Positions 13,147-21,887 of a stretch of 21,887 nt of DNA are shown here, piece after piece. The notes under the pieces are model-generated. The model was given only the letters and a program-made list of their open reading frames with translations, had not been told where the DNA came from and searched no databases. Source of the stretch: an uncultured Prevotella sp. (GTDB taxonomy: Bacteria > Bacteroidota > Bacteroidia > Bacteroidales > Bacteroidaceae). The stretch covers positions 1 to 21,887 of the forward strand of contig URCI01000053.1 of assembly GCA_900546345.1 (NCBI GenBank), given 5' to 3'. The position numbers and the translations under genes are program-made. Each line of letters opens with the position of its first letter. Positions within the stretch are counted from its first letter, which is position 1.

Positions 13147-14664
13147 TCAGCAAACCTTCTCGAGTTTCTTCATCACTGAGAAGATGAAGATGAAGCTGGC
13201 CAGACAGAGTGCCACAAGTACGCCCCACACCATCGTCAAGGGTACTGCCTTCCACAGATAAGCAGGAATCTGTACGAGGAAATTGCCGATGGCGGTGGCA
13301 CCGAACCAGCAGCCCATCATCAGTCCCTGGTACTTCTTGGGGGCCACCTTGCTGACGAATGAGATGCCCATCGGTGAGAGCAACAGCTCGGCAAAGGTCA
13401 ACACGAGATAGGTAGAGACAAGCCACAACGGTGACACACGCTGCGCGTCGTTGAGGTTATAGCTCAGTCCGACAGACGCACAAATCATGATCATGTAGGC
13501 AAAGCCGGCCACCAACATGCCATAGCCAATCTTTCTTGGGGCAGAGGGCTCTTTTTTTCGGGAAGCCAGCCATCCAAACAGTCCCATGCTCACAGGTGTC
13601 AGCATCACGACAAAGCTGGGGTTGAACTGTTGGAACAGCGGTGCCTCGATGCTCACTGCACCGGTCTGATGGGTATAATGAACGGTCAGGTAACCGAGTG
13701 AAGCCAAGATGACGATCGCTGAGATGATCTTTCCACGTCCTGTCTTGCTTTGGAACAGAGCGAAAAGTGAATACACGATGAAGATGACGGCCACGAGATT
13801 GGTCACGTCGAAGAGCATTCCAACCCAACCCGTTGCTGACGTCTGCGTGAAGTCACGAGCGAAATAGGTCAGCGTCAAACCATTCTGATGGAAAGCCATC
13901 CAGAAGAAGATGACGACGGCAAAGACGAGGAACAGCGCAACGAGGCGGCTGTGGGTGTCGGCTTTCTCCTCCGGAGTCTCCTCCTTAGCAGCAACGTTCT
14001 CTGTGACAGCGGCGTTGTCGGCCTTCTTGGCTGTATTGTCGACAGAGGCAAAGGTCCAACGGAAACCGTAATAGATGGCGATGGAAACCAGCAGTGACAC
14101 ACAAGCCACACCAAACGCATAGTGATAAGCCGAGGCCTCGGAGGCGTGGAGCGACGTCATGGCCCATTTATGCAAAGCCACGGCAGCTGTCGGAGCAAAG
14201 AGCGCACCAATATTGATAGCCATATAGAAGATGGAGAAGCCGTTGTCGCGCTGTGACGAATATCTTGGATCGTCATAGAGCTTGCCCACCATCACCTGCA
14301 GATTGCCTTTGAAGAGCGATGTTCCCACAGAAATGAGCAATAAGGCAGCAGCCATCATCACGATTGCGGCTACGCCAGTGCCGGCGGGAACAGCCAACAG
14401 CAGATAGCCGATAAACATCACGAGGATGCCAAGGGTCACACAGCGACCAAAACCGATCTTGTCGGCAACAGCTCCACCCACAATGGGCAGAAAGTAAACG
14501 AGCATGAGGAAGGTGGAGTAGACCGTTCCGGCCAATCCTTCTCCCCAACCGAAGTTGGCCTGCAAGAAGAGCACGAAGATGGCCAGCATCGTATAGTAGC
14601 CAAATCGTTCTCCTGTGTTGGCCAACGCTAAGGCATAGAGTCCTTTGGGTTGATTTTCAAACAT
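13147..14664 (-). CDS. POT/PTR-family proton-coupled peptide transporter
   Basis: Imports di- and tripeptides with protons across the inner membrane. The 505 residues hold about 12-14 membrane helices of the MFS type. The family signature is near the start, NTGERFGYYTM (16-26), where the usual E-x-x-E-R-F has Asn in place of the first Glu. A further conserved stretch, DPRYSSQRDNGFSIFYMAIN, is at about 131-150 (family pattern of R-x-x-x-F..FY.xIN). A long cytoplasmic loop (about 213-245) is rich in Ala, Glu and Lys. It is the last gene of a minus-strand run, 43 bp after the beta-barrel gene. The missing Glu might change proton coupling. Confidence 0.9.
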   Translation of the reverse strand: MFENQPKGLYALALANTGERFGYYTMLAIFVLFLQANFGWGEGLAGTVYSTFLMLVYFLPIVGGAVADKIGFGRCVTLGILVMFIGYLLLAVPAGTGVAAIVMMAAALLLISVGTSLFKGNLQVMVGKLYDDPRYSSQRDNGFSIFYMAINIGALFAPTAAVALHKWAMTSLHASEASAYHYAFGVACVSLLVSIAIYYGFRWTFASVDNTAKKADNAAVTENVAAKEETPEEKADTHSRLVALFLVFAVVIFFWMAFHQNGLTLTYFARDFTQTSATGWVGMLFDVTNLVAVIFIVYSLFALFQSKTGRGKIISAIVILASLGYLTVHYTHQTGAVSIEAPLFQQFNPSFVVMLTPVSMGLFGWLASRKKEPSAPRKIGYGMLVAGFAYMIMICASVGLSYNLNDAQRVSPLWLVSTYLVLTFAELLLSPMGISFVSKVAPKKYQGLMMGCWFGATAIGNFLVQIPAYLWKAVPLTMVWGVLVALCLASFIFIFSVMKKLEKVC

Positions 14665-14707
14665 AGCATTAAATAGATATAGTTAATAATTCATGAGAGT
14701 TGCTTCT

Positions 14708-15439
14708 CTAGTTTTTCAGATCAAACAGATAGCTCAGTCTGATGCTGATGGTCTGAAAGTTACTTGAGGCGAAATAGTCGCGCTTGGTGTCACCATAGAG
14801 ATTGCCCAAGCCATAGTAGTAACGGCCCTCAAGCAGGAAGTGGCCTACCTTCGGAACGGTATATTCCACACCCAGGCCGGCGGCAATGCCATAATCAAAC
14901 TTATGTTCCACTTTCATGGTGTCCTGTGCCACAACGCTGCTCACGCGGTCTGTGGTGTTGCGCTTGTCAAAGTCGAAATTGCTCTTCGTCGACTCACTGA
15001 GATAGATACCAAACTGAGGTCCGGCATTGACGAAGAAGTTAAGTCCCTTTTTCTCCTTACCCCAAGCAAGATGAGCCAGGAAGGGGATCTGTATATAGTT
15101 GATCGTGCGGCTATAGTTCTCCGCCACACCTGTTGTGGCATTGATGACAGGGTTGTTGTTGATATCCTTGATATCCTCTTTCCAACCCATTTGCGCGTAG
15201 TTCATTTCCATCTGTATGGAGCAGATGGTCGAGAAATACTTTTCTACCGTGTATCTCAGCGCCACACCTCCGGAGAATCCCCCAAAGCCTTTCTGTTCGA
15301 CTTTCGGCGTGAATTTGATGTTGGTGATATTCCATCCTGCGGTAGGTCCCACCGACAAGGTGTTGCGGTGCTCACCGATCTGTGCGAAGAGTGTGACAGG
15401 CAGTATCAGAAACGTGATAAGAATAAGCAGATGCTTCAT
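14708..15439 (-). CDS. Outer-membrane beta-barrel protein (PorT-like)
   Basis: The 243-residue protein starts with a signal peptide (MKHLLILITFLILPVTLFAQ). It then shows alternating strands typical of small Bacteroidetes barrels: SVGPTAGWNITNIKF, SGGVALRYTVEKYFST, INYIQIPFLAHLAWG, FFVNAGPQFGIYLS, FDYGIAAGLGVEYTV, HFLLEGRYYYGLGNLYG, and a last strand ISIRLSYLFDL with aromatic ends. This is the pattern of the outer-membrane beta-barrel/PorT family. The specific role is unknown; relatives serve as porins or as assembly parts of type IX secretion. It follows the LysM-binding-protein gene after 18 bp, so the two are probably co-transcribed. Confidence 0.85.
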   Translation of the reverse strand: MKHLLILITFLILPVTLFAQIGEHRNTLSVGPTAGWNITNIKFTPKVEQKGFGGFSGGVALRYTVEKYFSTICSIQMEMNYAQMGWKEDIKDINNNPVINATTGVAENYSRTINYIQIPFLAHLAWGKEKKGLNFFVNAGPQFGIYLSESTKSNFDFDKRNTTDRVSSVVAQDTMKVEHKFDYGIAAGLGVEYTVPKVGHFLLEGRYYYGLGNLYGDTKRDYFASSNFQTISIRLSYLFDLKN

Positions 15440-15457
15440 GTGAGATGATTTCGGAAT

Positions 15458-16828
15458 TTAATAGGTAAGTGACTCAATGCGGCCACCGGTTGCAAAGTGG
15501 ATCAGCTGGAAGTTGTCGTTCTGCATACCTTTGTCTCCCACCTGCTTAAAGACGAGCGGAGTCTGGTAAGCCCGGTAAGCGCTCTGTCCGGCGATGCCCG
15601 TGAAAGACTTGCCGTACTTGGCCATTCCCCGGAGAAAGAATTGAGCATGGTCGTAGCCTGTCAGGAAGAAGCGAGGATAGGCATACATGGGCTTTTCGTG
15701 GAACCATTTCTGATAGTCCGCTTCCAATCGCTTGGTGCGGGGATCGGCGTCGTTGTAATAATAATAGGTGGGTACGCACGTGTCAAAGGAGCAGAAGGTG
15801 TCGACGTTGCCAGGGGCATACATCAGCCATTCGTTGTAACCGAAAAGTGCCATACGCAGCCCGTGTTGCTGAGCGCGCAAGGCACGCAGCTTGGCAATAG
15901 ACTGGTTGAGCTCTGGCGAGCGGCCTGTATTCAGCACCACCACGTTGAGCCGGTTAGGGTCGAAAGCCTTGGCAAAGGTCTCCAGACTGCTGTTGAGGTT
16001 GGTCACGCGGTATTCCTGGCCACGGCTCGAGAGGCGGTTGCGAAGTCCAAAGGTGAAGTTGCCCTTCTTGGAAGTCTTGTCGTTGCAGTCGATGAGCACC
16101 ACGCGCGCATCCTTGTATCTCTTCAGGAAAGCCTCGATGGCATCATTGTTGAGTTTATCATCGCTTTGCCAAATCTGGAAGATCTGGGAATAGCTGGTCA
16201 CGTCATCACCCGAAATCGAGAATGGGATGACGAGCTTGATGTCGCGCGCCTTGCAGAATTCTGCCAAGGCATGCACTTGAGTAGAGTAGAGCGGACCAAA
16301 GATGATGTTGCATTGGGCGGCGGCAGGATCGCGCGTCACAAGGGCGGGATCGGCCGTCGCATCGAGATTCCAGGAATGGATGTCGATGCTGTAGCCAGCC
16401 CGCTTCAAGCTGTCACAAGCCAGGAGCACACCACGATAGTATTCCACCATGCGGCGGCCGTCACCATCTACATTGTGGAGTGGTAGGGCAATACCGACAC
16501 GCAGTATCTTGGATTGTTTGGCGCCGAGACTCTCTTTTTCAGTCGAGGGATTCTTGGCGGTTGCTGCCGTATTCCCTGGAGACGGGATATAGAGCCGGTC
16601 GCCCTTGTGGAGCTGATAGCCCGGGAGCTTCATTTCGGGATTGGCATTGATCAATTGATCCACCGTGATGCCGTGATAATGAGCGATACCATACAGCGTA
16701 TCGCTCTTCTTCACCTTATATAAATGATTGGAAGTCTCTTGTGCGAAAGCAGAAACTGCCACGGCAAAAATAGCGCATACCATGAGCAGCCGTGAGCGTA
16801 ACAGTCTGCCTATAAATCTCTGAATCAT
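15458..16828 (-). CDS. LysM domain fused to a periplasmic binding protein fold
   Basis: The 456 residues start with a signal peptide (about 1-29, ending AFAQ). A LysM peptidoglycan-binding domain follows at about 35-83 (YKVKKSDTLYGIAHYHGIT ... GDRLYIP), and a linker to about 105. The rest resembles type I periplasmic binding proteins of the leucine-binding class: VGIALPLHNVDGDGRRMVEY, IIFGPLYSTQVHALAEFCKA and VIPFSISGDDVT are the typical strand-helix segments. No ABC transporter genes are adjacent, so a sensing or wall-anchored scaffold role is more likely than uptake. It heads the run with the beta-barrel and POT genes, suggesting an envelope function near peptide uptake. The ligand is unknown. 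Confidence 0.87.
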   Translation of the reverse strand: MIQRFIGRLLRSRLLMVCAIFAVAVSAFAQETSNHLYKVKKSDTLYGIAHYHGITVDQLINANPEMKLPGYQLHKGDRLYIPSPGNTAATAKNPSTEKESLGAKQSKILRVGIALPLHNVDGDGRRMVEYYRGVLLACDSLKRAGYSIDIHSWNLDATADPALVTRDPAAAQCNIIFGPLYSTQVHALAEFCKARDIKLVIPFSISGDDVTSYSQIFQIWQSDDKLNNDAIEAFLKRYKDARVVLIDCNDKTSKKGNFTFGLRNRLSSRGQEYRVTNLNSSLETFAKAFDPNRLNVVVLNTGRSPELNQSIAKLRALRAQQHGLRMALFGYNEWLMYAPGNVDTFCSFDTCVPTYYYYNDADPRTKRLEADYQKWFHEKPMYAYPRFFLTGYDHAQFFLRGMAKYGKSFTGIAGQSAYRAYQTPLVFKQVGDKGMQNDNFQLIHFATGGRIESLTY

Positions 16829-16935
16829 TTCTATCTGTTCTTTATGATATTCTAATAATGTATGTTTTGATTGATATTCATTTGCAAAAATACAAAAAAT
16901 ATCCGTATCTACACTTCAATTCCTGCAAAAATCAC

Positions 16936-16943
16936 TAACTTTG
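16936..16943 (+). promoter_or_regulatory. -7 box of the type IX-secreted protein and uvrA unit
   Basis: TAACTTTG matches TAnnTTTG, and the ATG is 19 bp downstream. The -33 element is not clear. A minus-strand TATTTTTG at 16885-16892 may serve the divergent LysM gene. Confidence 0.5.
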
Positions 16944-16961
16944 CATCAACCCATTATCGTA

Positions 16962-17684
16962 ATGAACATTACTCGCATCATAATTACAGTACTCATGATG
17001 GCTGTTCCGTTGCTCACCATGGCACAGGCAACGCCTGCTATCGCTCCGTCTCTCACCTTTACTGATAGCGACGGCAACGAGCAAACGGGCACCTCGGCCG
17101 ATGATCAAGCCCCGCTGACAGTCAACTTCCAGGCCAATGCCAGTTATACCGAAGGGTGGACAGGCCATTATGAGTGGCGTTTCTATCTCGAGGGGCAACG
17201 CAGTAATCCCTATCTCGTCAGGTATGAGACTGATACGCAATACACCTTCACCAAGGCTGGCACGCATCTCATAGAGCTGTGGGCTACCTTTGCTCAAGGC
17301 AATGACACCGTGGCCTATACCGACTCGTACTGGCAGAGTGAGGGGACCCCACTTGCTGTCTCTATCGCAGAGAGTAAGTTGGAAATGCCCAACGCTTTTT
17401 CGCCCAACGGCGATGGCATCAATGATGTCTATCGCGCCAAGAGCGGGTACAAGAGCATCGTGGAGTTTCATGCCACGATCTTCAACCGTTGGGGTCAAAA
17501 GCTCTATTCCTGGGACGACCCTGCGGGGGGATGGGACGGCAAGTTCCATGGAAAGGACGTGGCACAAGGGGTCTACTATGTCCTCGTCAAGGCCAAGGGT
17601 GCCGACGGACGTAATTACCAAATCAAGCGTGACGTGAACTTGTTACGCGGATACACAGAATCGACGAACAGCAGCAATGAATAA
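16962..17684 (+). CDS. Type IX-secreted protein with C-terminal CHU_C (type B) sorting domain
   Basis: The 240-residue protein begins with a signal peptide (MNITRIIITVLMMAVPLLTMAQA). An Ig-like or PKD-like beta region is at about 40-110 (ASYTEGWTGHYEWRFYLEG). The C-terminal 90 residues are a gliding-motility-type sorting domain: NAFSPNGDGINDVY, FNRWGQKLYSWDD, GWDGKFHGKDVAQGVYYVLV. This domain directs proteins through the type IX system to the surface. I chose ATG 16962; an in-frame TTG at 16941 falls in the -7 box. The gene overlaps uvrA by 8 bp (ATGAATAA), an odd pairing of a surface protein and a repair gene. There is no enzymatic domain, so its surface role is unknown. Confidence 0.88.
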   Translation: MNITRIIITVLMMAVPLLTMAQATPAIAPSLTFTDSDGNEQTGTSADDQAPLTVNFQANASYTEGWTGHYEWRFYLEGQRSNPYLVRYETDTQYTFTKAGTHLIELWATFAQGNDTVAYTDSYWQSEGTPLAVSIAESKLEMPNAFSPNGDGINDVYRAKSGYKSIVEFHATIFNRWGQKLYSWDDPAGGWDGKFHGKDVAQGVYYVLVKAKGADGRNYQIKRDVNLLRGYTESTNSSNE

Positions 17685-20556
17685 GAAAGACAGAAGTCTC
17701 TATCCTCAGTTTCAGAAGGGGTGGATCGACGTCTATGGCGCACGTGTCCACAATCTCAAAAATATCGACGTGAAAATCCCTCGTGGATCACTGACTGTGA
17801 TCACCGGCCTCTCGGGATCGGGAAAGTCGTCATTGGCCTTTGACACCATCTATGCCGAAGGACAACGACGCTATATCGAGACCTTCTCGGCCTATGCCCG
17901 TAACTTTCTGGGCAACATGCAACGGCCCGATGTCGACAAGATCACGGGATTGAGCCCTGTCATCAGCATTGAGCAGAAAACCACCAATAAAAATCCACGC
18001 TCCACCGTGGGCACCACCACGGAGATCTATGACTATCTGCGTCTGCTCTACGCTCGTGCCGGCACTGCCTACAGCTATCTCAGTGGACAGAAGATGGTGA
18101 AATACACCGAGGAAAAGATCGTGGAAATGATCCTCCATGAGTATGCCGGCAAGGCGGTCTATATTCTCGCTCCACTTGTCCGCCAGCGTAAGGGGCACTA
18201 TCGCGAGCTCTTCGAGAGCCTGCGCCGCAAGGGCTATCTCTATGTGCGCGTGGATGGTGAGATCCAGGAAATCGTGCGGGGAATGAAGACCGACCGATAT
18301 AAAAACCACAATATCGAGGTGGTCATCGACAAACTGCGTGTGCGTCCCGACGACGGCGAGCGGTTGGCACAGACCATCGCCACGGCCATGCGGCAGGGCG
18401 ACGGAGCGATTATGATGCTTGACAAAGAAACCGGTGAGTGCCGCAACTTCTCCAAGCGGTTGATGGATCCCGAGACAGGACTTTCCTACGGCGATCCGGC
18501 ACCAAACATCTTCTCGTTCAACTCGCCTGAGGGCGCCTGCCCACACTGCAAGGGGCTTGGCGTGGTCAGCGAGGTTGACATGAAGAAGGTGGTTCCGGAC
18601 CCTAAGCTGTCTATTCATCAAGGTGCCATTGCTCCGTTGGGAAAATACAAAAATCAGATGATCTTCTGGCAGATCGAGTCGATTCTGCAAAAGTATGACT
18701 GTAACATCAAGACTCCTTTTAAGGATATCCCCGAGGAGGCTGTCGATGAACTGATGAACGGCACGCTGGAAGAGATCCGCATTGATAAGGAGAAGGTACA
18801 CACCTCCACTGATTACTTCGTGGCTTTCGATGGTATCGTGAAATACCTGCGCACGCTGATAGAGAGCGATGACAGTGCCGCCGGACAAAAATGGGCTTCG
18901 CAATTCCTTGCCGACAAGGAGTGCCCGGTCTGCCACGGTAAACGTCTGAAAAAAGAGTCGCTATCCTACCGGGTTTGGGACAAGGACATCAGCGAGGTCA
19001 GCAATCTCGACATCGACTTGTTGCGCGACTGGCTCGACCATGTTGAGGAACATCTTGAAGAGGGAAAGAAACGGATTGCACACGAAATCATCAAGGAATT
19101 GCGCACACGCGTGACGTTCATGCTCGACGTCGGACTCAACTATCTGTCACTCAACCGCCAGTCGGCCTCACTCTCCGGCGGCGAGAGTCAGCGCATACGG
19201 TTGGCCACACAGATAGGCTCTCAACTCGTCAATGTTCTCTATATCCTTGACGAGCCAAGTATAGGTCTTCATCAGCGCGACAACGAACGGCTCATCAACT
19301 CACTCAAGGAACTGCGCGATCAAGGCAATACTGTCGTCGTAGTAGAGCACGACGAGGATATGATGCGCGCTGCTGACTGGATCGTGGACATCGGTCCGAA
19401 AGCCGGACGCAAGGGTGGGGAAGAGGTCTTTGAAGGCACGCCTGAGGAGATGCTCACTACCGACACGCTCACTGCTCAATATCTCAATGGAGAGCGCGCC
19501 ATTGAATTGCCGGCCGAGCGTCGCAAGGGCAATGGCAAGATGATCACCATCCATGGTGCTTCGGGCAACAACCTCAAGCACATCGACGTCTCTTTCCCCT
19601 TAGGAACACTGACGGTGGTCACGGGTGTATCGGGATCTGGCAAATCGACGCTGATCAATGAGACGCTTCAGCCTATTCTTTCGCAACATTTCTATCGGTC
19701 ACTCAAGAAGCCCATGCCCTATGACAGCATCGACGGCATCGACTATATCGACAAGGTAGTCAATGTCGATCAGAGTCCTATAGGCCGCACGCCGCGTTCC
19801 AATCCGGCTACCTATACTGGGGTGTTTGGCGACATCCGCAATCTGTTTGTAGAACTCCCAGAGGCTAAAATTCGTGGTTACAAACCGGGACGCTTTTCCT
19901 TCAATGTCAAGGGAGGGCGCTGCGAGGCTTGTGGCGGAAATGGCTATAAGACGATAGAGATGAACTTCATGCCCAATGTCTATGTGCCTTGTGAAGTTTG
20001 TCACGGCAAACGCTATAATCGAGAGACGCTCGAGGTGCGCTACAAAGGCAAGTCGATTGCCGACGTTCTCGACATGACCATCAATCAGGCGGTGGAGTTC
20101 TTTGAGAACGTTCCGAACATTCTCACCAAGATCAAGGCGCTGCAAGATGTGGGACTTGGTTACATCAAACTGGGACAGAGCTCTACGACCCTCTCCGGTG
20201 GCGAGAGTCAGCGCGTGAAACTCGCCACAGAACTGAGCAAGCGCGATACGGGCAAGACACTCTATATCCTCGATGAGCCTACAACCGGACTGCACTTCGA
20301 GGACATTCGCATCCTTATGGCGGTCTTGGAGAAACTCGTCAATCGTGGCAACACGGTGATTATTATCGAGCATAATCTCGATGTGATCAAGCTTGCTGAC
20401 TATATCATCGACATGGGACCGGAAGGTGGTCGCGGAGGTGGACAGGTGCTCACCACGGGTACCCCGGAAGAAGTGGCCAAGAGCACGCTGGGCTATACGC
20501 CGAGATTCTTGAAAGCAATCTTAAAGAAAGCCGCTGCCGGCGCAACATCCCGATAA
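17677..20556 (+). CDS. uvrA: Excinuclease ABC subunit A
   Basis: UvrA finds bulky DNA damage and loads UvrB in nucleotide excision repair. The 959-residue protein has two ABC ATPase modules. Walker A of the first is GLSGSGKSS (44-52), with signature LSGGESQRIRLATQIG near 499. The second has GVSGSGKST near 650 and signature LSGGESQRVKLATEL near 839, with LYILDEPTTGLHFEDI following. Zinc-binding pairs CPHC (288-291) and CPVC (416-419), and the C-terminal CEAC (749-752) with CEVC (772-775), are all present. Length is typical. It starts within the last codons of the preceding gene, so it is likely expressed from the promoter at 16936; no SOS-type operator was recognised. Bacteroidota often have two UvrA copies. 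Confidence 0.97.
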   Translation: MNKKDRSLYPQFQKGWIDVYGARVHNLKNIDVKIPRGSLTVITGLSGSGKSSLAFDTIYAEGQRRYIETFSAYARNFLGNMQRPDVDKITGLSPVISIEQKTTNKNPRSTVGTTTEIYDYLRLLYARAGTAYSYLSGQKMVKYTEEKIVEMILHEYAGKAVYILAPLVRQRKGHYRELFESLRRKGYLYVRVDGEIQEIVRGMKTDRYKNHNIEVVIDKLRVRPDDGERLAQTIATAMRQGDGAIMMLDKETGECRNFSKRLMDPETGLSYGDPAPNIFSFNSPEGACPHCKGLGVVSEVDMKKVVPDPKLSIHQGAIAPLGKYKNQMIFWQIESILQKYDCNIKTPFKDIPEEAVDELMNGTLEEIRIDKEKVHTSTDYFVAFDGIVKYLRTLIESDDSAAGQKWASQFLADKECPVCHGKRLKKESLSYRVWDKDISEVSNLDIDLLRDWLDHVEEHLEEGKKRIAHEIIKELRTRVTFMLDVGLNYLSLNRQSASLSGGESQRIRLATQIGSQLVNVLYILDEPSIGLHQRDNERLINSLKELRDQGNTVVVVEHDEDMMRAADWIVDIGPKAGRKGGEEVFEGTPEEMLTTDTLTAQYLNGERAIELPAERRKGNGKMITIHGASGNNLKHIDVSFPLGTLTVVTGVSGSGKSTLINETLQPILSQHFYRSLKKPMPYDSIDGIDYIDKVVNVDQSPIGRTPRSNPATYTGVFGDIRNLFVELPEAKIRGYKPGRFSFNVKGGRCEACGGNGYKTIEMNFMPNVYVPCEVCHGKRYNRETLEVRYKGKSIADVLDMTINQAVEFFENVPNILTKIKALQDVGLGYIKLGQSSTTLSGGESQRVKLATELSKRDTGKTLYILDEPTTGLHFEDIRILMAVLEKLVNRGNTVIIIEHNLDVIKLADYIIDMGPEGGRGGGQVLTTGTPEEVAKSTLGYTPRFLKAILKKAAAGATSR

Positions 20557-20565
20557 ATATTCACT

Positions 20566-21399
20566 ATGCAGTTCACTACTCCCGTAAAGATTCCTTCCTC
20601 GCCATGGCAACTCTCGCCTTGCGAGCGGATGCTCTTTGTCGGCTCGTGTTTTGCCGACAACATGGGTCAAAGGTTCAAGGAAGGGAAATTTCGCGCCATG
20701 GTCAATCCCTTTGGGGTGATGTACAACCCAGTGAGCGTCCTTCACACTGTCACGCGGTTGATCGAAGCAGGACAGTTGCCGTTCTGTGCAGACGAATCGG
20801 GTACCGCAGTTTTTACCTTGGGCACCAATCATGTCTATCGATTGAAAGCCAGCGGCGAGATCGTCGACAACTGCCAGAAGCGGCCGCAGTCGCTCTTCCA
20901 AGAAGATGAGCTGACGGTTGCTCAGTGCTATGCAGCTCTCACGAAGGCTATTGCTCTGATTCGCGAACGTTTCTCACAGACGCGTTTCATCCTCACGGTC
21001 AGTCCCATTCGCTACCGCAAATATGGTTATCACGGCAGTCAGCTCTCCAAAGCCACTTTGCTCTTAGCAGTGGACCAGGTGATTAGAGAGCATGCAGATC
21101 CCACCGTTGCATACTTTCCCTCCTATGAAATCGTCAACGATGAACTCCGTGATTATCGTTTCTATCAACCCGACATGCTCCATCCATCGCCGCAGGCTGT
21201 GGACTACATCTACGAGCGAATGGCAGCCAGCTATTTTTCTTCAGCCACCATACTGTTTCTTCAACGCTGGGAGCCCATCCGTGAGGCACTCGCCCATCGG
21301 CCTTTCCATCCTGAGTCGGATGCCTATCAATCGTTCCTTCTTGAAACGCAAAAGAAATTCGAGGCGCTCAAAAAGGACTATCCGATGATGGAAGGGTAG
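20566..21399 (+). CDS. GSCFA-domain protein
   Basis: The 277-residue protein has the family motif VGSCFADN (25-32), near the N-terminus. Further family features are NPFGVMYNP (46-54), the ILTVSPIRYRKYGYHGSQ segment (142-159), and a C-terminal DMLHPSPQAVDYIYERM (203-219). GSCFA proteins are related to SGNH/GDSL hydrolases, and the Ser27 in GSC and the DxLHPS Asp/His fit a catalytic triad, so an esterase-like role is plausible but not shown. There is no signal peptide. It follows uvrA after 9 bp and is likely co-transcribed. Nothing in 21400-21460 is recognised as a gene or hairpin terminator. Confidence 0.93.
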   Translation: MQFTTPVKIPSSPWQLSPCERMLFVGSCFADNMGQRFKEGKFRAMVNPFGVMYNPVSVLHTVTRLIEAGQLPFCADESGTAVFTLGTNHVYRLKASGEIVDNCQKRPQSLFQEDELTVAQCYAALTKAIALIRERFSQTRFILTVSPIRYRKYGYHGSQLSKATLLLAVDQVIREHADPTVAYFPSYEIVNDELRDYRFYQPDMLHPSPQAVDYIYERMAASYFSSATILFLQRWEPIREALAHRPFHPESDAYQSFLLETQKKFEALKKDYPMMEG

Positions 21400-21460
21400 A
21401 GACTTCCCTGACCTATCCTTGCGGCACCTTAGATGACGTTGCTCAGTTTAGCGTATTCCA

Positions 21461-21811
21461 TCACTGATGCCGGGATAGGCGCAGACATCCTCCATTCTTG
21501 GATTTGTCAATGACGGCAGTAAGTATTTGATTTTGTGCATCTATGAGGTCATCATCCTTGATAGAGAAATCTGTGGAGAGCTGCTTGATAATAGAGTTGG
21601 TTATGTCAATGCCTCGTTGTAGTTCATTGTCATCATCACTCAGTTGGGAAAAGAGCCGCTTGATCAACGCATAGAGATATTGTGAGAGATATTCGGCTAT
21701 GTTTGTTTTATCTATCGGTTTCTTACCAATGTAGTATTTACATTGGTCCAGTTCGTCAAGCTTTCTTTTGAAAAACCTGTTGATAATCTGTTCATAAATG
21801 CCTAATTCCAT
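21461..21811 (-). pseudogene. N-terminal remnant of a DUF3427-type DEAD/DEAH helicase
   Basis: The 116-residue ORF begins MELGIYEQIINRFFKRKL and continues with LDQCKYYIGKKPID and ILTAVIDKSK, which as I remember is the opening of large (about 1,000-residue) DUF3427 helicases with a PLD-like N-terminal domain. The reading ends after about 105 such residues, then runs out of register (GGCLRLSRHQ, stop). In another frame the next bases give AYPGIS, close to the family's following stretch, so a frameshift and truncation are likely. No helicase motif (Walker A, DEAD) is present in the window. If real, it is a broken defence-type or repair gene; a small intact protein is possible but less likely. 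Confidence 0.5.
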
Positions 21812-21887
21812 AGATTGTTTTAAAGATTGATGAATGAGTCCACTTTAAAAAGTCCGGACTGAGACCATTTGATTAAATTTGAAATTA

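Noticed and set aside
16941..16961. TTG start extending the type IX-secreted protein
   Set aside because: It falls within the -7 box; the ATG at 16962 begins a proper signal peptide.
1..21887. CRISPR array or insertion sequence
   Set aside because: No regularly spaced identical repeats with unique spacers and no transposase with terminal inverted repeats were found.

Overview
The window looks like a chromosome segment of a Bacteroidota species, most likely Prevotellaceae-like. The signs are repeated TAnnTTTG/TTTG promoters (the Bacteroidetes -7/-33 pattern), a type IX secretion sorting domain (CHU_C type), a GSCFA protein, a PorT-like beta-barrel protein and few Shine-Dalgarno sites. The family-level guess is inference.

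Left part (about 1-8974): an accessory region that looks like an integrated mobilizable element. The edge holds a frameshifted BRCT-domain fragment. It is followed by a MobV relaxase (487-1938, minus) whose upstream region is packed with hairpins and is a candidate oriT. A minus-strand cluster of five poorly known genes comes next (2209-5031: wHTH-like protein, membrane protein, two unknowns, lipoprotein). A 9-bp tandem repeat recurs at several gene boundaries of this cluster. Divergently placed is a small serine-recombinase homologue that has lost its catalytic serine and most catalytic arginines but keeps its helix-turn-helix (5254-5856). Directly behind it lies about 680 nt without a credible ORF that folds into many long nested hairpins (5871-6547), the best candidate here for an undescribed large structured RNA. 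Then come a secreted protein with a glycine-zipper-like segment and its own promoter (6674-7447), a bidirectional terminator and a tyrosine recombinase (7638-8828, minus). The recombinase abuts the 3' end of an initiator tRNA-fMet gene (8975-9047, minus), the expected integration site. The other attachment site was not found in the window.

Right part (about 9050-21400): chromosomal genes. A TetR-type regulator, with a perfect inverted repeat overlapping its own promoter, leads an operon with phosphoserine phosphatase (serB), an ACT protein of the UPF0237 family and a UPF0210/DUF711 protein, closed by a strong terminator. On the minus strand follow a LysM plus periplasmic-binding-protein fusion, an outer-membrane beta-barrel protein and a POT-family peptide transporter, probably one transcription unit. 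Divergent from these is a small type IX-secreted protein whose gene overlaps uvrA, followed by a GSCFA-domain gene.

Right edge: a minus-strand ORF resembles only the N-terminus of a DUF3427-type DEAD/DEAH helicase and appears to be a gene remnant.
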